64,000 nucleotides of DNA from an uncultured Ectothiorhodospiraceae bacterium. GTDB lineage: Bacteria > Pseudomonadota > Gammaproteobacteria > Nevskiales > Oceanococcaceae. A program made the position numbers and the translations under genes. The stretch covers positions 22,384-86,383 of the forward strand of contig CAKZQS010000027.1 in assembly GCA_937141935.1 (NCBI GenBank), given 5' to 3'. The notes under the pieces were generated by a model. The model was not told the origin of the DNA. It worked only from the letters and a program-made list of their open reading frames with translations, and searched no databases. This document shows positions 9,338-18,238 of the stretch, piece after piece (positions within the stretch are counted from its first letter, which is position 1; every line of letters begins with the position of its first letter).

Positions 9338-9645
9338 GCGGCGGCGGCGCGATGCTGAACCTGATCTTCGGCCTCGCCGTCGTGCTGGGCATGTTGTGGC
9401 TGCTGCTGGCGGGTTTGCGCCGGGTGCCGGCGCTGCGCGGGCTGATGCCGGCCAGCCGCGGCCGCGTGCACGCCAGCCTGGCCGTCGGCCCGCGCGAGCG
9501 CGTGGTGCTGGTGGAGTTCGCGGGCGAGGCCCTGGTTCTGGGCGTGGCGCCCGGCCGGGTGAGCCTGCTCAAGGAGCTGCCGGCCGCGCACTTGCAGGCG
9601 CTGGCCGCACAGGACGGCGCCCCGCAGCGCACGCCCGCGCCGTGA
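9334..9645 (+). CDS. fliO: FliO, flagellar export-gate assembly protein
   Basis: FliO is a small membrane protein that stabilises FliP while the export gate assembles. The 103-residue product has one N-terminal membrane helix (LIFGLAVVLGMLWLLLAGL) and a short cytoplasmic domain with VHASLAVGPRERVVLVEF and LVLGVAPGRVSLL, the recognisable FliO core. It is at the short end for the family. The start at 9334 overlaps the fliN stop; an ATG six codons later is the alternative. The stop overlaps the GTG of fliP. Confidence 0.9.
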   Translation: MSGGGAMLNLIFGLAVVLGMLWLLLAGLRRVPALRGLMPASRGRVHASLAVGPRERVVLVEFAGEALVLGVAPGRVSLLKELPAAHLQALAAQDGAPQRTPAP

Positions 9646-10463
9646 CCCGCGCCTGGCGTCGCCTGCGGGCCGGGCTGCTGCTGTGCCTGTGCCTGCCGGC
9701 GCTGGCGCTGGCGCAGCCGGCCGATACGTCGCCGCCGCCGCCCGCCAACCCGCCCGCGCTGACGGCCGAGCCGCTGGCCCTGGCCGGGCCCGGGCTGCCG
9801 GCGGTGACCGTGGTGGAAAGCGCCGATGGCGGCGAGACCTACACGCTGACGCTGCAGCTGCTGATCGCGCTGACGCTGCTGACGATGCTGCCGGCGGTGG
9901 TGCTGCTGACCACGGCCTTCACCCGCATCATCGTCGTGCTGGGCCTGCTGCGGCATGCGCTGGGCACCGGCCAGACGCCCTCGAACCAGGTCCTGCTGGG
10001 GCTGGCCCTGATGCTGGCCGCCTTCGTGATGCGTCCGGTGCTCGATCAGATCCACAGCGAGGCCTGGCAGCCCTACAGTGAGGGCCGCATGTCCGCCGGG
10101 GATGCGGTGCAAACGGCGCTGGTGCCACTGCGCGGCTTCATGCTGGCGCAAACCCGCGAGTCCAGCCTGCAAAGCCTGGCCGAGATCGCCGGCGATGGCC
10201 CCTATGCCGGGCCCGAGGCCGTGCCACTCACGGTGCTGGTGCCGGCCTTCGTGCTCAGCGAGCTGACCACGGCCTTTCAGATCGGATTCATGCTTTTCAT
10301 TCCCTTCGTCGTCATCGACCTGGTCGTGGCCTCGGTGCTGATGTCGATGGGGATGATGATGCTCTCGCCCATGCTGGTCTCCCTGCCGATGAAGATCATG
10401 CTGTTCGTCCTGGTGGACGGCTGGGCCCTGCTCGTCGGCAGCCTCGCGGAGAGCTTCCGATGA
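9642..10463 (+). CDS. fliP: FliP, flagellar export-gate protein
   Basis: FliP is the main pore subunit of the FliP5Q4R1 export gate. The GTG at 9642, overlapping the fliO stop, gives 273 residues with a cleavable signal sequence (LRAGLLLCLCLPALALAQ), which FliP normally has. The mature protein shows the first membrane helix with VVLLTTAFTRIIVVLGLLRHALG, the QTPSNQVLLGLAL motif, and the last helices with MMMLSPMLVSLPMKIMLFVL. It overlaps fliQ by four bases. Confidence 0.96.
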   Translation: MTRAWRRLRAGLLLCLCLPALALAQPADTSPPPPANPPALTAEPLALAGPGLPAVTVVESADGGETYTLTLQLLIALTLLTMLPAVVLLTTAFTRIIVVLGLLRHALGTGQTPSNQVLLGLALMLAAFVMRPVLDQIHSEAWQPYSEGRMSAGDAVQTALVPLRGFMLAQTRESSLQSLAEIAGDGPYAGPEAVPLTVLVPAFVLSELTTAFQIGFMLFIPFVVIDLVVASVLMSMGMMMLSPMLVSLPMKIMLFVLVDGWALLVGSLAESFR

Positions 10464-10729
10464 CGATTGCCGACGTGACCGATTTGATGCGCCAGGCGCT
10501 GACGCTGACCACGCTGGTCTCGGCACCGCTGCTGATCGTGGCGCTGGCGGTGGGCCTGATTGTCGGCCTGTTCCAGGCCGCCACCCAGGTCAACGAGATG
10601 ACGCTGAGCTTCATCCCCAAGCTGTTGGCGATGGGCGCGGTGATGCTGGTGGCCGGCGGCTGGATGCTGGCCCACATGGTCGGCTTCACCCGCCAGCTGA
10701 TTCTCGACCTGCCCATCCTGATCGGCTGA
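10460..10729 (+). CDS. fliQ: FliQ, flagellar export-gate protein
   Basis: FliQ is the small two-helix subunit that closes the export gate. The 89-residue product has two membrane helices (LLIVALAVGLIVGLFQAATQ and LLAMGAVMLVAGGWMLAHMV) joined by the conserved VNEMTLSFIPK loop. The first residue after its stop begins the fliR region (one-base gap). Confidence 0.97.
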   Translation: MTIADVTDLMRQALTLTTLVSAPLLIVALAVGLIVGLFQAATQVNEMTLSFIPKLLAMGAVMLVAGGWMLAHMVGFTRQLILDLPILIG

Positions 10730-10730
10730 T

Positions 10731-11501
10731 ATGCCGGCGGCGCCGCTGCTGCTGGGCTTCGAGGAGCTGCTGACGGCGCTGTGGCTGTCGCTGCGCGTGG
10801 GCGGCATGTGGGTGGCGATCCCGGTCTTTGGCAGCGCGGTGCTGCCGGCGCGGCTGCGCGTGCTGCTGATCGTGGCCACGACCGTGTTGCTGGCCATCAC
10901 GCTGCACGAGCGGCTGCCCATCCCCGAGCCCAGCACGCCGGCCTTCTGGGTCGGCGCGGTGCGCGAGATTCTGATTGGCCTGATGCTGGGTTTCACGCTG
11001 CGGCTGGCCTTCGAGGCCATGCTGCTGGCGGCCGAGCTGATCAGCCTGGCGATGGGCCTGGGCTTCGCCCAGCTCAACGACCCGCTGCGCGGCACCTCGG
11101 CCCCGGTGCTGGGGCAGCTCTTCTCGGTGGCGACCACGCTGGTGTTCCTGACACTGGAGGGCCACCTGCGGCTGCTGGAGTGGCTGCTGTGGAGCTACGT
11201 CGGCCCCGATCAGTCCGGGCTGGCCGACGACCTGCTCGGCGGCACGCTGGCCTGGTCGGGCTTTGTCTTCACCCATGCCGTGCAGGTGGCCATGCCGGCC
11301 CTGTTCGCGCTGCTGCTGGTGAACCTGGGCTTTGGCGTCATCAGCCGCTCGGCGCCCAGCCTGAACCTGCTGGCCGTGGGTTTCCCCGCGGCGCTCCTGA
11401 TCGGCATCCTGCTGCTATTGCTGCTGGTGCCGGCCATCGTCGAGGGCGCCGAGCTGGCCATCGCGGCCGGCCTGGCGCTGGTCGAGTCGGTGCTGGGCTA
11501 G
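10731..11501 (+). CDS. fliR: FliR, flagellar export-gate protein
   Basis: FliR is the single-copy gate subunit that joins FliP and contacts FlhB. The 256-residue protein has about six hydrophobic helices and the characteristic segments ILIGLMLGFTLRLAFEAML, AELISLAMGLGFAQLNDP and LLLVNLGFGVISRSAPSLNL. The ATG follows the fliQ stop by one base, and flhB starts nine bases after its stop. Confidence 0.96.
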   Translation: MPAAPLLLGFEELLTALWLSLRVGGMWVAIPVFGSAVLPARLRVLLIVATTVLLAITLHERLPIPEPSTPAFWVGAVREILIGLMLGFTLRLAFEAMLLAAELISLAMGLGFAQLNDPLRGTSAPVLGQLFSVATTLVFLTLEGHLRLLEWLLWSYVGPDQSGLADDLLGGTLAWSGFVFTHAVQVAMPALFALLLVNLGFGVISRSAPSLNLLAVGFPAALLIGILLLLLLVPAIVEGAELAIAAGLALVESVLG

Positions 11502-11510
11502 GGCGGGGCG

Positions 11511-12659
11511 ATGAGCGGCAAGGACGACAGCGCCCAGAAAACCGAAGACCCCACCCCGCGACGCATACGCGAACAACGGGAGAAGGGGCAGGTTCCGCGC
11601 TCGCGCGAGCTGGGCAGCTTCGCGGTGACCGGGGCCAGCGTGCTGGGGCTGCTGCTGGCCGGCGCCGGCATGCTGCGGGCCCTGACCGAGGATCTGCGCG
11701 CCGCGCTGCGCTTTGATGCCGATGACCTACAGCGCGCCAACCTGGGCCTGGAACTGGGCCGCGGGCTGGCCGAGGGGCTGACCTGGATGCTGCCGCTGCT
11801 GATCGCCACGATCATCGGGGCCATTGTCGGCACGCTGGGCGTCGGCGGCTGGAACTTCTCGACCAAGGCCTGGGTGCCGGACTTCAGCCGCCTGAACCCG
11901 CTGGAAGGCTTCAAGCGCATGGTGTCCTGGCAGGGCCTGTCGGAGCTGCTCAAGGGCCTGGCCAAGTTCGGCCTGCTGGGCGCCCTGCTGTGTGCGGTGC
12001 TGTGGACCAGCCGCGACGAAATTCTGGCGCTGGGGCGCATGAGCTGGCCGACCGCCACCGGCTTCGGGGCGCGCGTCATTTTGCTGACGCTGGCGCTGCT
12101 GACCCTGGGCCTGCTGGTCATCGCGCTGATCGATGCGCCCTTCCAGATGTGGCAGTACCGCGAGCGGCTGAAGATGAGCCTGCACGAGGTGCGCGAAGAG
12201 CTCAAGGACAGCGAGGGCCGGCCCGAGGTCAAGCAGCAGATTCGCGCCCAGCAGCAGGCGCTGTCGCGGCGGCGTTTGCGCGAGGCGGTGCCGCAGGCCG
12301 ATGTGGTCATCACCAACCCGCGGCATTACGCGGTAGCACTGCGCTACGAGGCCGACAGCATGGCCGCGCCGGTGCTGCTGGCCAAGGGCACCGGGCCCGA
12401 GGCTGCGCTGATCCGCGAACTGGCGACGGAGCACCAGATTCCGCTGGTCGAGGCGCCGCCGCTGGCGCGGGCGCTGTACCGCCACGTGGCCGAAACCGCC
12501 GCCGTGCCGGCCGCGCTGTACCTGGCCGTGGCCCAGGTGCTCAGCTATGTCTACCAGCTGCGCCAGCTGGCCGAGGCGCCGCCGCAGGCGAGCCTGGCCA
12601 CGCCCACGCCGCCCAGCCCCGACGTGCCGGAAGACTGGCGCTGGGACCCGGCTGACTAG
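11511..12659 (+). CDS. flhB: FlhB, export-gate substrate-specificity switch protein, NPRH variant
   Basis: FlhB has four membrane helices and a cytoplasmic domain that cuts itself between Asn and Pro of an NPTH motif, switching export from hook to filament proteins. The 382-residue protein starts with the usual TEDPTPRRIREQREKGQVPRS. The cytoplasmic linker MSLHEVREELKDSEGRPEVK is standard. The cleavage motif reads NPRH (codons aac ccg cgg cat near 12315), so the scissile Asn-Pro and the His are kept but Thr is replaced by Arg. The rest of the domain (YAVALRYEADSMAAPVLLAK) is normal. Confidence 0.96.
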   Translation: MSGKDDSAQKTEDPTPRRIREQREKGQVPRSRELGSFAVTGASVLGLLLAGAGMLRALTEDLRAALRFDADDLQRANLGLELGRGLAEGLTWMLPLLIATIIGAIVGTLGVGGWNFSTKAWVPDFSRLNPLEGFKRMVSWQGLSELLKGLAKFGLLGALLCAVLWTSRDEILALGRMSWPTATGFGARVILLTLALLTLGLLVIALIDAPFQMWQYRERLKMSLHEVREELKDSEGRPEVKQQIRAQQQALSRRRLREAVPQADVVITNPRHYAVALRYEADSMAAPVLLAKGTGPEAALIRELATEHQIPLVEAPPLARALYRHVAETAAVPAALYLAVAQVLSYVYQLRQLAEAPPQASLATPTPPSPDVPEDWRWDPAD

Positions 12660-12686
12660 CGGCGGTATTGGTCGCGGGATCGGCCG

Positions 12687-12702
12687 CGGTATCGCACTTG
12701 CA
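12687..12702 (+). promoter_or_regulatory. candidate sigma-54 promoter upstream of flhA
   Basis: CGGTATCGCACTTGCA has GG–N10–GC spacing and a perfect TTGCA -12 end, but its -24 half is weak. It lies in the 80-base gap between flhB and flhA. In Pseudomonas flhA has its own RpoN-dependent promoter, so the position is right; the match alone is modest. Confidence 0.4.
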
Positions 12703-12739
12703 GTTTGCGGCGCACGCACTGCCATTCAGACCCACCGCG

Positions 12740-14812
12740 ATGCCCACGACTGCTGCCCTGCGCCCCGGCGCCGCCCAAGCCCTGTGGCAGGGCCTGGCCC
12801 GCGGCAACCTCGGCGCGCCGCTGCTGCTGCTGCTGATCATCGGAATGATGGTGGTGCCACTGGCCCCGGTGGCGCTGGACCTGTTGTTCACCTTCAACAT
12901 CGCGCTGTCGGTCGCGATCCTGCTGGCGGTGGTTTACGCGCTGCGGCCGCTGGACCTCACCGCCTTCCCGACAATCCTGCTGGTGGTCACGCTGCTGCGC
13001 CTGGCGCTGAACGTGGCCAGTACGCGGGTAGTGCTGCTGAACGGCCACGAGGGCGGCGACGCGGCCGGCAAGGTCATCGAGGCCTTCGGCGCCTTCGTGA
13101 TCGGCGGCAACTACGCCGTGGGCATCGTGGTCTTCGTGATCCTGACGATCATCAATTTCGTCGTGGTCACCAAGGGCGCCGAGCGGATCTCCGAGGTCAG
13201 CGCGCGCTTCACCCTCGACGCCATGCCCGGCAAGCAGATGGCCATTGATGCCGACCTCGGCGCGGGCCTGATGGATGCCGACGCCGCCCGTGCCAAGCGG
13301 GCCGAGGTGTCGCAGGAGGCCGACTTCTACGGCTCGATGGACGGCGCCTCGAAGTTCGTGCGCGGCGACGCCATTGCCGGCCTGCTGATCCTGTTCATCA
13401 ACCTGATCGGCGGGCTGTGCATCGGCATGCTGCAGCACGGGCTGGATGCCGGCACCGCCGCCGCCAATTATTCGCTGCTGACCATCGGCGATGGCCTGGT
13501 GGCGCAGATCCCGGCGCTGCTGCTGTCGATCGCCGTGGCCATCCTGGTCACGCGCATGTCCAGCTCGCAGGACATGAGCCGCACCGTGGCCAGCCAGCTC
13601 TTCGCCGCGCCGCAGGCGCTGGCCGTCACCGCCGGCATCCTCGGCATCATCGGCATGATCCCGGGCATGCCCAACCTGGCCTTTCTGCTGCTGGCGGGCC
13701 TGGCCGGCTTTGGCGCCTGGTGGCTGCGTGGCAAGCAGCAGCGCGCCGCCGCGGCCCCGGAGGAGGACAGCGCCCCGGCGCCGACGCCGGTGGCCGAACT
13801 GGGCTGGGACGACGTGCCGGTGGACGAGCCGCTGGCGCTGGAGCTGGGCTACCGCCTGATTCCCATCGTCGACGAAGGGCAGGGCGGGCAGCTGCTGGGC
13901 CGGGTCAAGGGCATCCGCCGCAAGCTGACCCAGGAGCTGGGCTTTCTGATCCCGGCGGTGCACATCCGCGACGACCTGGAGCTGGCGCCCACGGCCTATC
14001 GCATCCGCATCTTCGGCACCACGGTGGGCGAGGGCGAGGTGCGCCCGGGCATGGAGCTGGCGCTGGCCAGCGGCGAAACCACGCAGCGCCTGCCGGGCAC
14101 GCCCACGCGCGACCCGGTCTTTGGCCTGGATGCCTGGTGGGTGCTGCCCGAGCAGCGCGACACGGCGATGAGCAGCGGCCACACCGTCGTGGATGTGGCC
14201 ACGATCATCGCCACGCATCTGTCGCATGCGGTATCGGCGCACGCGCCGGAGCTGCTCGGCCACGAGGAGGTCGAGCGCCTGGTCGAAAGGCTGGCGCAGC
14301 AGGCGCCCCGCCTTGTCGAAGGCTTGACGCCCAAGCCGCTGCCCACGGCGGTACTGGTGCGCGTGCTGCGCAACCTGCTGGCCGAAAACGTGCCGCTGCG
14401 CAACATGCGCTCGATTGCCGAAAGCCTGGCCGCCGCGGCGCCGCACACGCAGGACCCGGAGGCCCTCACGGCCCACCTGCGCCGCGACCTGGGTCGCCAG
14501 ATCACGCAATCGGTGCGCGGCGCCACCGAGGAATTGCCGGTCATCACGCTGGACCCGGGCCTCGAGCGCACGCTGCTCGAAGCCAGCCAGTCGGATGCCG
14601 TCGACCCCGGCCTGATGTCTTCGCTGCAGCAGCGTTTGCTTGCTGAGGCACGCAATCTGCAAAGCCGGGGAGAGCCCGTGGCCCTGCTCGTGCAAGGCCG
14701 CTTGCGGCGACTGCTGGCGCGACTGCTGCGCAGCGGCGTTCCCGGGCTGCAGGTGTTGGCCTATGACGAGATTCCGGACAACCAGAGACTGCGGGTGGTG
14801 ACCACGCTATGA
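12740..14812 (+). CDS. flhA: FlhA, flagellar export-gate protein
   Basis: FlhA is the large ring-forming gate component that uses the proton motive force and docks export chaperones. The ATG at 12740 gives 690 residues, the usual size. About eight membrane helices fill the first half. The highly conserved cytoplasmic FHIPEP loop is represented by the region after ISEVSARFTLDAMPGKQMAI and DADLGAGLMDADAARAKR. The C-terminal domain includes LGYRLIPIVDEGQGGQLL and the chaperone-docking region. The stop overlaps flhF by four bases. Confidence 0.97.
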   Translation: MPTTAALRPGAAQALWQGLARGNLGAPLLLLLIIGMMVVPLAPVALDLLFTFNIALSVAILLAVVYALRPLDLTAFPTILLVVTLLRLALNVASTRVVLLNGHEGGDAAGKVIEAFGAFVIGGNYAVGIVVFVILTIINFVVVTKGAERISEVSARFTLDAMPGKQMAIDADLGAGLMDADAARAKRAEVSQEADFYGSMDGASKFVRGDAIAGLLILFINLIGGLCIGMLQHGLDAGTAAANYSLLTIGDGLVAQIPALLLSIAVAILVTRMSSSQDMSRTVASQLFAAPQALAVTAGILGIIGMIPGMPNLAFLLLAGLAGFGAWWLRGKQQRAAAAPEEDSAPAPTPVAELGWDDVPVDEPLALELGYRLIPIVDEGQGGQLLGRVKGIRRKLTQELGFLIPAVHIRDDLELAPTAYRIRIFGTTVGEGEVRPGMELALASGETTQRLPGTPTRDPVFGLDAWWVLPEQRDTAMSSGHTVVDVATIIATHLSHAVSAHAPELLGHEEVERLVERLAQQAPRLVEGLTPKPLPTAVLVRVLRNLLAENVPLRNMRSIAESLAAAAPHTQDPEALTAHLRRDLGRQITQSVRGATEELPVITLDPGLERTLLEASQSDAVDPGLMSSLQQRLLAEARNLQSRGEPVALLVQGRLRRLLARLLRSGVPGLQVLAYDEIPDNQRLRVVTTL

Positions 14813-16149
14813 AGATCAAGCGATTCGAGGCCGCCGACATGCGCTCCGCGCTGCGCGAGGTGCAGGCCGACTTGGGCCCCGAGGCGGTCATCCTGTCGAC
14901 GCAGACGGAGGCGGCCGGCGTGTGCGTCATCGCCGCGCTGGACTACGACGCCGCGCTGCTGGGCCCCAGCCGCGAAGGCCCGCCGGAAACCGCGAAGCCG
15001 GCGTCCCGCGCGGCCGATACGGCCTGGCCCGCAGCCGCCGCGCCTGCGCCAGCTGCCGCGCCTGCCTCAGCCGCGCCACAATCCCGCCCCGAGAGTCGCA
15101 GCGAGTCGGCCCCGACGCGCGCCAGCGAGCCGGCGCCGTCCTCCGCCGCAAGCGCGCCGCGCCACGGCGCGGCAACGGCGGCGGCTTTCGCACCCACGGC
15201 CACGTCGCCCGCGGCCCATGCGAGCATTTTCGACGAGCAGCGCATCGCCGGCCTGGAGCGCGAGCTGGCCGCCGTGCACCGCCTGCTGGCCGAGCGTCTG
15301 CCCGCCAAGCTGGGCAAGCAGCTTGGCCAGGGCCCGCAAAAACCCACGCTGCTGCGCGAGATCGGGCTGGAAGAGGCCCTGATCACGCGGCTGCGCGCCC
15401 ATTGCCCCGAGGGCAGTGGCAACCCCGATGGCCGCATGCTGGCCGAGCTGTCCCGGCGCCTGGATGCGCTGGCCCGGCCGCAAACGCCACGCTGCCTGGC
15501 CCTGGTCGGGCCGACCGGCGCCGGCAAGACCACCACGGCGGCCAAGCTGGCCGCCCAGCACCTGATGGCGCATCGCGGCAGCCGCGTGCGCCTGATCTGC
15601 ACCGACACCTACCGCATCGGCGGCCGCGAGCAGCTGCAAAGCTACGCCCGCCTGATGGGCCTGAGCGTCGAGCTGGCCGACGACCCCGAACATCTGGCCG
15701 CCTGCGTGGCCGAGACCGGCCCGCAGGATCTGCTGCTGGTCGACACCCCCGGCATCGGCCCGCGCGACGCCGAGTTGGCCCAGCAGCTGCCACGCCTGGC
15801 CGGCATCGAGGGCCTGAGCGTGCTGCTCTGCCTGCCGGCGCCGACGCCGCTGGCCGAGCTGCGGCGCATCGTGACCCGCTACGCGCCAGCCGCGCCGCAG
15901 GCCGCGATTCTGACCAAGGTCGACGAGAGCACCTTGCTCGGGACGGCCCTGTCGGTGGCCCTGGACGCGGCGCTGGCGCCGCTGTGGATCACCGACGGCC
16001 AGCGCGTGCCGCAGGACCTCGCACGCCTCGCCGGCCGCGAGCTGGTGGCGCGGGCGCTGGCCCAGCGCGAACAAACACCGCCGATCGAGCCCACCGCGGC
16101 CGCGCAGCCCACCACCCCCGCAGCGGAGACCGCCGATGCTTGTGCCTAG
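14809..16149 (+). CDS. flhF: FlhF, SRP-type GTPase for polar flagellar placement
   Basis: FlhF is a membrane-recruited SRP GTPase that marks the pole for flagellar assembly. Of 446 residues, the first 30 form the conserved start (MKIKRFEAADMRSALREVQ). A low-complexity Ala/Pro/Ser linker runs to about residue 135, followed by the N domain and the G domain. G1 is GPTGAGKTT at 234–242. The insertion-box region TDTYRIGGREQLQSYA, the G3 motif DTPGIG and the G4 motif TKVDEST follow. It is paired with flhG, which starts inside its 3' end. Confidence 0.96.
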   Translation: MKIKRFEAADMRSALREVQADLGPEAVILSTQTEAAGVCVIAALDYDAALLGPSREGPPETAKPASRAADTAWPAAAAPAPAAAPASAAPQSRPESRSESAPTRASEPAPSSAASAPRHGAATAAAFAPTATSPAAHASIFDEQRIAGLERELAAVHRLLAERLPAKLGKQLGQGPQKPTLLREIGLEEALITRLRAHCPEGSGNPDGRMLAELSRRLDALARPQTPRCLALVGPTGAGKTTTAAKLAAQHLMAHRGSRVRLICTDTYRIGGREQLQSYARLMGLSVELADDPEHLAACVAETGPQDLLLVDTPGIGPRDAELAQQLPRLAGIEGLSVLLCLPAPTPLAELRRIVTRYAPAAPQAAILTKVDESTLLGTALSVALDAALAPLWITDGQRVPQDLARLAGRELVARALAQREQTPPIEPTAAAQPTTPAAETADACA

Positions 16150-17047
16150 GGGCGCACACCAGGCCTCCCAGCTCGTGGGCATGCTGCCGCCGCACCGTGC
16201 GCGCGTCATCGCCATTGCCAGCGGCAAGGGCGGGGTGGGCAAGACCACCGTATCCATCAACCTGTCCACGGCGCTGCAGATGGCCGGCCAGCGCGTGCTG
16301 CTGTTCGATGCCGACTTCGGCCTGGCCAATGTCGACGTGCTGCTGGGGCTGCAGCCGCGCCTGCACCTGGGCCATGTGCTCGAGGGCAAGGCCCGGCTGG
16401 CCGACACGCTGCTGACGACCTCCACCGGCCTGCGCATCGTTCCGTCCGCCTCGGGCAGCCGCTGGCTGGCGGAGATGGACGACACGATGCGTACTGGCCT
16501 GATTCACGGTTTTTCCGAGCTGGCCAGCGATGTTGATTGCCTGATCATCGATACCGCCGCCGGCATTGGCGGCAATGTGCTGTCGCTGGCCCAGGCGGCG
16601 CAGAGCGTGCTGCTGGTGGTGTGCGACGAGCCGGCCGCGATCACGGATGCCTATGCGCTGATCAAGGTGCTGTCCACCGACCACCGCGTGCGCAACTTCG
16701 AGGTGGTGTCGAACATGACCCGCAGCGTCAGCGAGGGCCGGCTGCTGTTCGAAAAGCTGCAGCGGGTCACCGACCGCTTCCTCGACGTGCAGCTCGACTA
16801 TGCCGGCAACGTGCCGCACGACGAGCAGATGCGGCTGGCCATCCAGCAGCAGCGCCCGCTGGTGGAATGGCGCCCCGGCGCGCCGGCCGCGCGGGCCATT
16901 ACCGAGCTGGCCCAGCGCGTGCTGTCCTGGCCGCAGCCGGAGGTGCCGCGCGGGCATATCGAATTCTTTGTCGAAAGCCTGGCGGCCGGGCAGGGCGCGG
17001 CCCCCGCGGGCCATGCCGGCGCGGCGCTGGCGACGGCGCGGCCGTGA
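16136..17047 (+). CDS. flhG: FlhG (FleN), MinD-type ATPase controlling flagellar number
   Basis: FlhG limits flagella to one per pole, by stimulating the FlhF GTPase and, in Pseudomonas, inhibiting FleQ. The 303-residue protein has the deviant Walker A ASGKGGVGKTTVSINLS, the switch I region DADFGLANVDVLLG and the switch II region DTAAGIG. The N-terminal helix that normally reads DQAxxLR, the FlhF-activating motif, reads HQASQLV here, so its Asp and Arg are lost. The ATG at 16136 lies in the flhF 3' end with a 14-base overlap. Confidence 0.95.
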   Translation: MLVPRGAHQASQLVGMLPPHRARVIAIASGKGGVGKTTVSINLSTALQMAGQRVLLFDADFGLANVDVLLGLQPRLHLGHVLEGKARLADTLLTTSTGLRIVPSASGSRWLAEMDDTMRTGLIHGFSELASDVDCLIIDTAAGIGGNVLSLAQAAQSVLLVVCDEPAAITDAYALIKVLSTDHRVRNFEVVSNMTRSVSEGRLLFEKLQRVTDRFLDVQLDYAGNVPHDEQMRLAIQQQRPLVEWRPGAPAARAITELAQRVLSWPQPEVPRGHIEFFVESLAAGQGAAPAGHAGAALATARP

Positions 17048-17826
17048 ATAGCGCGATGCGCTGGGAGGCCCCCGCGGCGCCAAGCCCGGAGCAGCGCGTG
17101 CGCGAGCACGCGCCTCTGGTGCGGCGCATCGCCCTGCATTTGGCCGCCCGCCTGCCCGCCGGCGTCGAGCTGGATGATTTGATCCAGGCCGGCACGCTGG
17201 GGCTGCTGGAGGCCGCGCACAAATTCGAGGCCGGCCATGCCGCCAGCTTCGAGACCTATGCCGGCCATCGCATTCGCGGCGCGATACTCGACGAGCTGCG
17301 TCGCGGCGACTGGGCCCCGCGCTCGGTGCATCGCAGCGGGCGCGAGATCGCCGAGGCCCGCCGCCGCCTGGAGCAGCAGCTGGGGCGCCCGCCGAGTGAG
17401 GCCGAGGTGGCCGCGGCGCTGGACATGGACCCGGCCGACTACCGCCAGGCGGCGGACGACGCGGCCCTGACCCAGCTCGACCGGCTGGAAGGCGAGGGCG
17501 AGGATGACCTCGCGCCGCTGCGCTCGCTGGTCAGCCCGCTGCTCGGCCCCGAGCAGCAGCACGAGCGCGGCGCGCTGCGCGCCGGGCTGGCCGCGGCGAT
17601 CCGCGAGCTGCCCGAGCGCGACCAGCTGGTGCTGTCGCTCTATTACCGCGAAGAACTGCATCAAAAAGAAATCGGCGCCGTGCTTGGCGTTACCGAATCC
17701 CGCGTCTGCCAGCTGCACGCCCGTGCGCTGAAGGCGCTGCGCGCCGCGCTGTCCGACTGGCAGGCCAGCGCCGCGGCACCTGCTCCCACCCGCGACGCCG
17801 CGACCGCCGGCGCCGCCCCCGCCTAG
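17044..17826 (+). CDS. fliA: FliA, flagellar sigma factor sigma-28
   Basis: FliA directs RNA polymerase to late flagellar and chemotaxis promoters. The GTG at 17044 overlaps the flhG stop; ATG at 17056 is an alternative. The 260-residue protein has sigma region 2 with LVRRIALHLAARLP, ELDDLIQAGTLGLLEAAHKF and FETYAGHRIRGAILDELR. Region 3 has RRRLEQQLGRPPSEAEVA, and region 4 has LSLYYREELHQKEIGAVLGV followed by TESRVCQLHARALKAL. An Ala/Pro-rich tail follows. It sits, as usual, between flhG and cheY. Confidence 0.96.
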   Translation: MNSAMRWEAPAAPSPEQRVREHAPLVRRIALHLAARLPAGVELDDLIQAGTLGLLEAAHKFEAGHAASFETYAGHRIRGAILDELRRGDWAPRSVHRSGREIAEARRRLEQQLGRPPSEAEVAAALDMDPADYRQAADDAALTQLDRLEGEGEDDLAPLRSLVSPLLGPEQQHERGALRAGLAAAIRELPERDQLVLSLYYREELHQKEIGAVLGVTESRVCQLHARALKALRAALSDWQASAAAPAPTRDAATAGAAPA

Positions 17827-17842
17827 TTCGCCGGAGGAACCG

Positions 17843-18235
17843 ATGAGCCCCCACGCCCGCATCCTCGTGGTCGACGACTTCCCCACGATGCGCCGTATCG
17901 TGCGCAACCTGCTCGGGGAGCTCGGCTACACCCAGATCACCGAAGCCGACGACGGCGAAACGGCGCTGCCCCTGCTGCAGTCGCAGGACTTCGATTTTTT
18001 GGTGACCGACTGGAACATGCCCGGCATGAGCGGCATCGAGCTGCTGCGCGCCGTGCGCGCCGACGCCAAGCTGGCCAAGCTGCCGGTGCTGATGGTGACG
18101 GCCGAGGCCAGCCGCGAGCAGATCGTCGAGGCGGCGCAGGCCGGCGTGTCCGGCTACATCATCAAGCCCTTCACGGCGGCCACGCTGGCCGAGAAGATCG
18201 AGCGCATCTCGCAGCGCATGCAGGCGGCGGCCTGA
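17843..18235 (+). CDS. cheY: CheY, flagellar motor response regulator
   Basis: CheY carries phosphate from CheA to FliM and reverses flagellar rotation. The 130-residue single receiver domain has the acidic pair DD near residue 12, the phospho-acceptor Asp56 in VTDWNMPGM, Thr in MVTAEA and Lys in IIKPF. These are the full active-site set. A GGAGGA ribosome site sits just before the ATG. It is followed by cheZ after three bases, which marks it as the motor-linked CheY. Confidence 0.97.
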   Translation: MSPHARILVVDDFPTMRRIVRNLLGELGYTQITEADDGETALPLLQSQDFDFLVTDWNMPGMSGIELLRAVRADAKLAKLPVLMVTAEASREQIVEAAQAGVSGYIIKPFTAATLAEKIERISQRMQAAA

Positions 18236-18238
18236 GCC

